Origin: Mesostigma viride
Lineage: Eukaryota > Streptophyta > Mesostigmatophyceae > Mesostigmatales > Mesostigmataceae
Assembly (NCBI GenBank): GCA_009746045.1
Contig: RPFO01000167.1
Coordinates: forward strand, 1,874,011-1,938,010
Direction of reading: 5' to 3'
Length of the DNA: 64,000 nucleotides
Within the stretch, counting starts at the first letter, position 1. Each line of letters starts with the position of its first letter. Positions 58,160-64,000 of this stretch are shown one piece after another. The notes under the pieces were generated by a model that was not told the DNA's origin, ran no database searches, and was given only the letters and a program-made list of their open reading frames with translations. Both the position numbers and the translations under genes were made by a program.

Positions 58160-58252
58160 TGGGAATGACGCCCAATGAGTGACACGCCACAGAAACTGTA
58201 ATTTATTGATGAATAAATAAATATATAAAAGATTACAGAAGAACGTATCGGG
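58160..58252. terminator. AT-rich convergent 3' end with poly(A) signals
   Basis: This lies between two convergent stop codons. It contains tttattgatgaataaataaa (AATAAA on the plus strand; TTTATT, i.e. AATAAA on the minus strand) and tatataaaag. It probably serves both genes. Confidence 0.65.
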
Positions 58253-59468
58253 TCAGCACAGAACGTCGGAGGCCAGCACGATCGGCCAGCGCTCCTTCCA
58301 CTCGGCCAGGTCCGCGTCCCGGACGTCGAGACCGCGGCCGTGCACGCTCAACACCGCGTCCCCCGCCTGGCCCTCCCTCGGCGTGCGCCCGACCACGCGC
58401 ACCGTCGCCTGGGGGCGCCCATCGGTGACGCGGACGCGGACGTCCTGCTGGGCGGGGACGGTGGGGGAGTCGTCCACCAGCAGGTCCACCGCCCCCCTCA
58501 CGGCCGTCACGTCCCCTTCGCCGACCAGGAGGGGCCGGGTGTCCTCCGTGAAGCAGGTGCAGGGGGCCATGCCGCGGCCGTTGTCCCGGCAGTGCGCGTT
58601 GTACCGTTCGTGCACCACCGGGTTGATGAGGTCGACGCCCCCCACGTCCTGGTTGAAGTAGAAGGTCGACACGCTGTCGTGCGCCCCCATGACGACGGTG
58701 CCTCTCGCCGTCGCCATGAAAACGGCCGTGCCGCCTGCGCCGGCTCGCACCTGCGACAGGGCATAGCGAAAGGTGCCCCCAGCGCGATGGTCTGGGCCCC
58801 GAGGAAGTCTATGCTGCCCCCGCACCTGGCCAGCGCCTGGGTCAGCGGTTGGCGGATCGCGGCGGGGGCCACCGCGTAGGCGAAGCTCGAGTTGGAGCGC
58901 AACACGAGGAGGAGTCGGCACGAGGGGAGCGAGACGCCCTCCGCCGCGCAGACCACCAGGCCGGCCAGGACGGCGTAGTCGAAGGAGAGCTCCCACCCAT
59001 CCCTGCGCTTGGCCGCGTCGAGGAGGAAGATGACGACCCCCGGCACCTTCCGCACGAAGGCGGCGAGCCTCCTCCACTCGACCAGGTGGGGCATCAGGCC
59101 GCAGTCCTCCTCCCGCACAAAGTCGCTGGGGGCTCCAGCCGCGAGTCGGCATCGTACACTGTCACCCTGAGGACGGGCACGCCGGCGAAGGAGAGGTCCC
59201 CAGGGGTCAGCACCCGGTCCCTCCACACGCGGTGGACAAACCGCCGGTCGGCCTCGTCGGTGGCCCGCGCGTGGTGCTCCCTGTATGTGGGCCACAGGGC
59301 CTCCCAGGCCGCCTTGGAGGTGAGCATCATCAACATGCAGGCCTTCCGGTCCAGCCTGCACATGTTCTTGACGAATACCTCGAGCAGGTCATCGTCCAGG
59401 TCGTCCACCCACGGGATGAACGGGTCGACGGTCCTGCGTCCGGTGCTCGTGCGCAGGAATGCTGGCAT
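58253..59468 (-). pseudogene. F-box-like viral protein, two apparent frameshifts
   Basis: The product is about 404 residues if one base is added at each of two runs (ggggg at 59128-59132; ccccc at 58775-58779). The N-terminal 100 residues contain PWVDDLDDDLLEVFVKNMC and ACMLMMLTSKAAWEAL. This resembles the F-box helices that recruit Skp1 ubiquitin ligases, frequent in giant viruses. The middle reads HLVEWRRLAAFVRKVPGVVI and LVVCAAEGVSLPSCRLLLVL. The end reads TVVMGAHDSVSTFYFNQD and AHCRDNGRGMAPCTCF. The body domain is unknown. Without the two extra bases only about 124 residues would be made. Confidence 0.6.
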
Positions 59469-60542
59469 AGCGTGATAAAACGGCTTCTAGGTCACGCGCC
59501 CTGGTGAAAGGAGAATGGCGTCGTACGCCCCGGTAAAACGAGACCCGAAGCCGCGCGCCCCGGTAAAACAATCAAGGCCGACGCCCCGCGCGCTGACAAA
59601 ACAAAGGCCGGCGTCCCACGCCCTGATAAAACAAAGGATCGACGCCCCACGCCTCGGGAGTAAGGCCCTGAACGTCGCACGCCTCGAGGAGACGCAGCGA
59701 CCCGAGAAGGCGGCCGAGAACCGGTTGGGATTGCCTGCCAGGCCAGGTAACCAGGTTTTCAGGTAGGTAACGTCGCCGCTAACCGCGAGAGAGAGAGCGA
59801 ATGGAGTGCGACCCACGATAAAAAATCTGTCAGCGCGCTCAACCACGGGCCACTTTTCCTTTGCCGAATGCTGGAGTGCCTATTTTACCGCTTTACTTTT
59901 CCTCTCAGCAATGCACAAGGGACAGATAATGGGCGACAGTTCATTTATTCACGGTGCATCGTAATTGCACGTGTCTATTAATGAATCGTAATTGCCCGTG
60001 GTGCCGGTGCCAGTGTACATTTAGTCAGTGGGGGCCGGTGCCAGTGTACATTTAGTCAGTGGGGGCCGGTGCCAGTACATTTTGGGGGGGCGGTGCCAGT
60101 ACCTTTTTGGGTCGGTGACGGTGCCAGTACCTTTTTGGGTCGGTGACGGTGCCAGTACCTTTTTGGGTCGGTGACGGTGCCAGTACCTTTATTATTGGGG
60201 GCCGGTGCCAGTACCTTTCTTGGTCGGTGACGCTGCCATTACCTTTAGTCGGTGGGGACCGGCGCCAGTACCTCATAACTGGTGGGTGACGGTGACGGTG
60301 CCTCATAACCGGTGGGCGACTTGTAAAGAAATAAGGAGTGGGCACGCTTGCAAAATGAATAAGTCGACTACGTCGGTGGATGCTTCTTGAAATCCCGATC
60401 GAGCCCGTGGCTGAGAGGCGATAGTCCTCGCTGGTAGACGATTCTCTGTGGCTGCGGAGGGACAGGAAAGGACTGTCGCGATTGCCCGCGGTCCCGCGTT
60501 GGTCGCGTCGTGCATAGAAAAGATCCGGGGCTGCCAGGTACC
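59469..60542. repeat. gene-free viral region with two tandem-repeat arrays
   Basis: Array 1 (about 59490-59700): about five degenerate 30-33-base units of the form acgcccYgataaaacaaagg ending gacgcc. Array 2 (about 60000-60310): about nine units of ggtgccagtacctttttggg with tcggtgac between, varying in length. This is the longest gene-free stretch in the viral block. Such arrays act as enhancers or replication origins (hr regions) in some large DNA viruses; that role is only a suggestion here. Confidence 0.75.
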
Positions 60543-61198
60543 ATGTTTCGAATGATGCCGCCCCCCCGTGGCTGGGACACGTCCGAGCGACGACCCGAGA
60601 AAGTCCCGGGACTGTGGGGAAAGTACCCCCAGTGCCAGTATTGCGGCGACTGGAAGGACCCTTGCACCTTCTTTGGTGGGAAGGCGCTCTATTGCTCGGA
60701 ATGCCGCGGATACGAGCTGGAATTTCGAGTGAACGCCCCCTCCCACGCCAAAAACGACGAGGCCTTCTGCAAGATTGCCGAGGACCGTGCGGCCGCCCTC
60801 CATCTTTCGCTGCTCGGCGCAGCCCCGGGGGTCGTGACACGCGCGCGTGTGACCCCGGCCAACGCGGCAGGGGTGCGGCAGCTCGCGGAGGGGGTGCAGG
60901 CCGGCGGGCGCCCCTGTGTCCGGCCCGTGTACCGCGTGCCCGAGGGGGGGCTCGCGTGTCTTGCGGGGTTTGCATGGAAAAGCAGTCGCGGCGGGGGTTC
61001 CTCCCCGTCCACGCTCCCGTCGGCCAGGGGAAGCGCGCGCCCCCTCCCCACGACCTCCCCATCTGCCTCTGGTGCATGACCGTGTACCTGCACGACGACG
61101 CCATCCCCTCCCGCGGCCAGTGCCCGCTCTGCCTGGCCGAGCGCAGGCCCGCGCCCGAGAGGCTGGCCTTCCCCTTCTTCGAGCACGCGGCCGAGTGA
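60543..61198 (+). pseudogene. RING-like zinc protein, one apparent frameshift
   Basis: MFRMMPPPRGWDTSE leads to a zinc ribbon CQYCGDWKDPC...YCSEC. After a frame change at a seven-G run (60944-60950) the C-terminal part reads SCGVCMEKQ...HDLPICLWCMTVYLHD...QCPLCLAE. The three C-x2-C pairs with an intervening His resemble a RING finger, which would make it a candidate E3 ubiquitin ligase. The length would be about 218 residues. Together with the F-box-like neighbour it suggests attention to the host ubiquitin system, by family inference only. Confidence 0.65.
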
Positions 61199-61238
61199 GC
61201 CGCGTTTTTTCTCGCTGACGCTAGTGTGAACCGCCGCG

Positions 61239-61421
61239 ATGGCACGATGCGTCGAGATAACCCCCCAGGGGACCAAATGCAACAAGCCGCGCGCACCTAG
61301 GGGCAAGCGGTGCGCGGTCCATCTGGCCATCAGGGCCAGGGAGCGCGCGGCCAGGAAGCCCGCGTACAGCCCCCATGATATCCTGGACAAGATGATGCGG
61401 CTTAGGCTGTCTGTGTCGTGA
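61239..61421 (+). CDS. 60-residue CxxxT..C..C..H zinc protein
   Basis: MARCVEITPQGTKCNKPRAP then RGKRCAVHL fits the module C-x3-T-x2-G-x2-C-x8-C-x2-H, the same as the N-terminus at 56070. The rest is a basic helix (AIRARERAARK) and a short tail. Stand-alone modules of this kind (DUF5763-like) are abundant in giant viruses; their function is unknown. The frame is intact and begins 41 bases after the preceding stop. Confidence 0.75.
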   Translation: MARCVEITPQGTKCNKPRAPRGKRCAVHLAIRARERAARKPAYSPHDILDKMMRLRLSVS

Positions 61422-61602
61422 TGAATCGTTGAATGAATATTATTCCATTTCTTTAATCCAATCTGTTTTCATTCGCGACCCCCCGTGTCTACTCATGCAT
61501 GCATACATATCACATCCACGCTCGACAGGCGGCGAACCTGGACCGGCCATCGACCGAGTGGGGCGGTTCCTGTCCGGGTACAGCCACGCCTCGAGTTTGG
61601 TT

Positions 61603-61747
61603 GGATTCTTTTGCGCGACTTCTTTTTTGCACGCCGGCCTGAATAGTTTTTCATATATATGTGCATGCACCTGTAGAATCATAGAGGGTCTATAGCCATA
61701 AATTTATTTTTAGATTCATCAGAAAAAGAAGTAGTGCAGGAGAATCC
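61603..61747. promoter_or_regulatory. paired inverted 26-bp motif around an AT-rich core (internal locus)
   Basis: Left motif 61603-61628 starts ggattcttttgcgcgacttc. The right motif 61722-61747 reads ggattctcctgcactacttc in reverse complement. The 93-base core contains tatatatgtgcatgc and gggtctatagccataaattt. It is the third occurrence of the element seen in both palindrome arms, so it is not peculiar to the terminus. Confidence 0.75.
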
Positions 61748-61904
61748 AAGCCAGGGCCGAGCAGCGGGCGGGCGGGGGCGGGGCGCGAGTTGGATTGTCG
61801 ACCCCTCTCTAGGCGCCGCCGCAGGCCGACTGCGGATGTGCTTCTCCCATCCAACGGCAGCCGTTACGAGGTGGCGCTGGGTCGTCAGCACCTGACAGGG
61901 CGGG

Positions 61905-61996
61905 ATTTGGCATAAATAGGGGTCGCGACGGCACAGGCGCCATCGTTGGGTGCCGCGCACCGGGCAGGCGTCCGCCAGGAGACAAGGGATCCAGTC
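61905..61996 (+). promoter_or_regulatory. promoter region of the KilA-N/nuclease gene
   Basis: The TATA-like cataaatagggg stands at about 61911-61922, roughly 80 bases before the ATG at 61997. The open frame can be extended upstream only from a TTG at 61946, which I do not accept as a start. Confidence 0.5.
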
Positions 61997-62740
61997 ATGG
62001 ACACTGCGGACGGGACACGGGTAAATTCGCTAGGGGGGGCGGACGCGGTGGACAGGGCGTGGGCGGAGAGGACCTACGCGGACTACCTGTCCTTCAGACG
62101 CGAGGAGGACGAGTTCTGGGTGTTCTCTGTCAAGCCCCAGGACGACATGGAGGTGGACGCGTCCAAGGACGTCCGCGTGCGGAAGAGCGACGGACGGGTG
62201 CAGCTCAAAGCGTTCACACGCGCAATGTCGAATGGCAAAAAGGATGTCACGGACTGGACACGATCGTCCTTGGCCGATGAGTGGCGCTGTCACCTGGAGT
62301 TTGTAAAAACTTCTGATAATGACAAGAGAGGCACGTGGAGTGATCGTGCGCCCTTGCCTGAACTTATAAGGTGGATAAAGAAATCTCCCAACAACCGGGT
62401 CGAGCTCGAGATCCAACACCGGCTGTCCAGCTGTGTCAATGGGGAGTGCGAGGTTCAGTGCCGTTACGGGTACATCGACATCGTCACGTACGACCCAAAG
62501 TCCATCATCGAGGTCAAGGACATGCGCAGTTGGATGACTGGTGTTGGTCAACTCCTGGCGTATGGGATGGACTTCCCAGAGCATGCCAGGAGGCTGCATC
62601 TGTTCAGCTCTAAGAAGAGCGATTGGTTCACTACTCATCAGCACGCTCTCATCAAGGAAGCGTGCGAATCTCAAGGCATCCAGCTGACGTTGGATGCTAG
62701 CGTGTTCAATAAGAGACCCTACATGGATGGACCTCATTGA
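61997..62740 (+). CDS. KilA-N-like N-terminus fused to a PD-(D/E)XK nuclease
   Basis: The protein has 247 residues from MDTADGTRVN. Residues 38-95 (EFWVFSVKPQDD, DVRVRKSDGRVQL, DVTDWTRSS) align with the start of the KilA-N protein that follows (KFWIFRLK, DIKVRKSDKKIL, DFKEWWRWG), so they are read as the first half of a KilA-N DNA-binding domain. Residues 130-205 form a nuclease core: ELEIQHRL (acidic helix), YGYIDIVT with D161, IIEVK with E172 and K174, then GVGQLLAYG (Q185). The spacing D-x10-E-x-K followed by a Q-containing helix is the PD-(D/E)XK pattern. The frame is intact. I infer a sequence-targeted DNA nuclease. Confidence 0.75.
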   Translation: MDTADGTRVNSLGGADAVDRAWAERTYADYLSFRREEDEFWVFSVKPQDDMEVDASKDVRVRKSDGRVQLKAFTRAMSNGKKDVTDWTRSSLADEWRCHLEFVKTSDNDKRGTWSDRAPLPELIRWIKKSPNNRVELEIQHRLSSCVNGECEVQCRYGYIDIVTYDPKSIIEVKDMRSWMTGVGQLLAYGMDFPEHARRLHLFSSKKSDWFTTHQHALIKEACESQGIQLTLDASVFNKRPYMDGPH

Positions 62741-62815
62741 AAACTGGCTATGAGAATGGAGACTGCTCAACAAGTGTGTTTAAATCTGTTAAAAAATATT
62801 GTGAGTTGTTAAATC

Positions 62816-63844
62816 ATGACAATGGCTCTGAGCGTGACATCCCCCCCTTTCACACATGCATTGTTTGCGCTGAGTAGCGAGAATGACAAGTTTTGGATAT
62901 TTCGACTTAAGGCTGCTGCCGGCTTTCGAGTTGATATTACTAAAGACATCAAGGTTCGCAAAAGCGATAAGAAGATCCTAGGAAAGGACCTGTGCCATGC
63001 AGCATCAAACGGCACAAAGGATTTCAAGGAGTGGTGGAGGTGGGGCCATGTTCAGAGCTATGTGAGGACCCTTCACAAGCGTTTGTCGAATGGGGGTGAA
63101 TTCACGCCCATGTGCACAGACACTTATGAGGCCGTAAAAAATGGACCACTAGAAGACCGTGGCATCTGGATCCACCCCAAGCTGGTAAACAGGCTGGCTG
63201 CCTGGATTAGTGACGAATTTGAGCTGGAGGCGATGGACTGGGTGGACCGCATCATGGCGGGGGACATCTCGATGATGGGTGTGGTGCGCGACGCCCACGA
63301 CGCGGTCCACGGCACGAGCACCACGGTGGCGGTGCTGACCCGACCGGGCAACGGTCGCACGAGGCCGGACTACGTGGCGCCTGTGCGCGAGTGCGACCCG
63401 ACCCTGCGCCTGCGCGCGAAGGACACGCAGCACAGGCTGGCGGACCTGGTGAGCTCGGTCGTCCCCAAGGAGCGCGTGGGGAGCGTGATGGCGTTCCTGG
63501 GCGACAAGACCTGCGAGGCGGCCACGGGGATGAGCGCGTCGGCCTTCAAGGAGCTGAACGGCGTGAGGGCCGGTAGCGCCAGGGACGCGATGGACGACGG
63601 TCAGCTGGCGAACGCCTGGTTCTTCATGTACAAGGTCATGGACCGGGCGCCGGACAAGGACCTTCACGAGGCGGCGGTCGAGGTGAAGCGGGCGATGGCC
63701 GCGTTCGTGAAGCCGCCGGAGGGGCCCACCCCGGCGGGCATCGTGGACAGGAACAGACGGGAGATGAGGGATGACTTGCTCTTGACCCGGCCCCTGAACC
63801 GCGACCGGTTCTCGAGGGTGGGGCCCAAGAGGGTCAAGATCTAG
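62816..63844 (+). CDS. KilA-N domain protein
   Basis: The protein has 342 residues. KilA-N spans about residues 24-150. It includes the closing signature GIWIHPKLVNRLAAWISDEF (116-135), which matches the typical G-x-W-xH-P-x-L-x3-A-x-W-IS-x-x-F. KilA-N is a DNA-binding fold frequent in large DNA viruses and phages. The C-terminal 190 residues (after PDYVAPVREC) are helical and unrecognised, including GDKTCEAATGMSASAFKELN and a basic end (RVGPKRVKI). The gene lies 75 bases after the nuclease fusion and shares its N-terminal half, so the pair arose by duplication. G/C usage rises strongly in the 3' half, from about 63230. Confidence 0.88.
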   Translation: MTMALSVTSPPFTHALFALSSENDKFWIFRLKAAAGFRVDITKDIKVRKSDKKILGKDLCHAASNGTKDFKEWWRWGHVQSYVRTLHKRLSNGGEFTPMCTDTYEAVKNGPLEDRGIWIHPKLVNRLAAWISDEFELEAMDWVDRIMAGDISMMGVVRDAHDAVHGTSTTVAVLTRPGNGRTRPDYVAPVRECDPTLRLRAKDTQHRLADLVSSVVPKERVGSVMAFLGDKTCEAATGMSASAFKELNGVRAGSARDAMDDGQLANAWFFMYKVMDRAPDKDLHEAAVEVKRAMAAFVKPPEGPTPAGIVDRNRREMRDDLLLTRPLNRDRFSRVGPKRVKI

Positions 63845-64000
63845 CTGTCGGTGGGGAGTTCGTTGGCGCGACCCCGCCCCTCTCGACAGCGCGGACCTTG
63901 ACACTGTGCGCTTAGATATTCGTGCGCGCTTGAACGCATGCTGATTGCTCCGTTTAATCGGAATCGAGTTTCATTTTTATCCCATCCCGGTGTATCATCG
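63845..64000. other. right window edge, no complete gene
   Basis: This non-coding sequence follows the KilA-N gene. The viral block evidently continues beyond the window. Confidence 0.5.

Noticed and set aside
61946-61996. TTG start for the KilA-N/nuclease gene
   Set aside because: An ATG at 61997 in good position follows; a TTG start has no support in this kind of genome.

Overview
This window looks like nuclear DNA of a photosynthetic eukaryote, most likely an archaeplastid alga. It carries spliced genes with GT-AG introns, a plastid-targeted ketol-acid reductoisomerase, a Nup98-Nup96 gene whose conserved pre-FG segment reads like the plant version, and many decayed non-LTR retrotransposons. 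The clade cannot be fixed from these genes alone.

Layout. 1-2,062: a terminal-inverted-repeat (TIR) element interrupted by a REL-endonuclease retroelement fragment. 2,217-7,817: a nearly full-length but broken APE-type LINE with a nested insertion flanked by an 11-bp target duplication. 8,599-26,277 (minus): one about 17.7-kb nucleoporin gene, Nup98-Nup96. I could place 14 exons and check reading phase across all junctions but the last. Its introns are full of minisatellites. 26,892-28,834: a TIR-bounded unit carrying the end of a LINE ORF2. 29,366-32,607 (plus): ketol-acid reductoisomerase, two coding exons. 33,796-35,958 (minus): a three-exon, 157-aa EF-hand protein. 37-49 kb: repeat-rich DNA with a 195-bp satellite, an internally deleted hAT transposon with perfect 8-bp target duplication, a second REL fragment, an ORF1-only LINE derivative and a 5'-truncated LINE copy.

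48,991 to the right edge: gene density, intron content and gene types change abruptly. I read this as an endogenised nucleocytoplasmic large DNA virus (giant virus). It opens with a palindrome of about 5.06 kb centred at 51,521/51,522. Each 2.5-kb arm carries the same two zinc-protein genes, with tandem repeats close to the centre. This is the layout expected when hairpin-type viral termini are joined head to head. Beyond the palindrome lie compact intronless genes: an HNH nuclease paralogous to the arm gene, a P-loop kinase-like protein, two small CxxxT..C..C..H zinc proteins, an F-box-like protein, a RING-like protein, a 23-residue micro-gene whose sequence reappears as the C-terminus of the following membrane protein, and a tandem KilA-N pair in which one member is fused to a PD-(D/E)XK nuclease. 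No major capsid protein or polymerase lies in the window, so the viral family is not determined.

Seven frameshifts in the viral block and one in Nup96 are each explained by one base missing from a G or C run. That points to homopolymer under-calling as an alternative to genuine gene decay. There are no rRNA, tRNA or CRISPR features that I could support.
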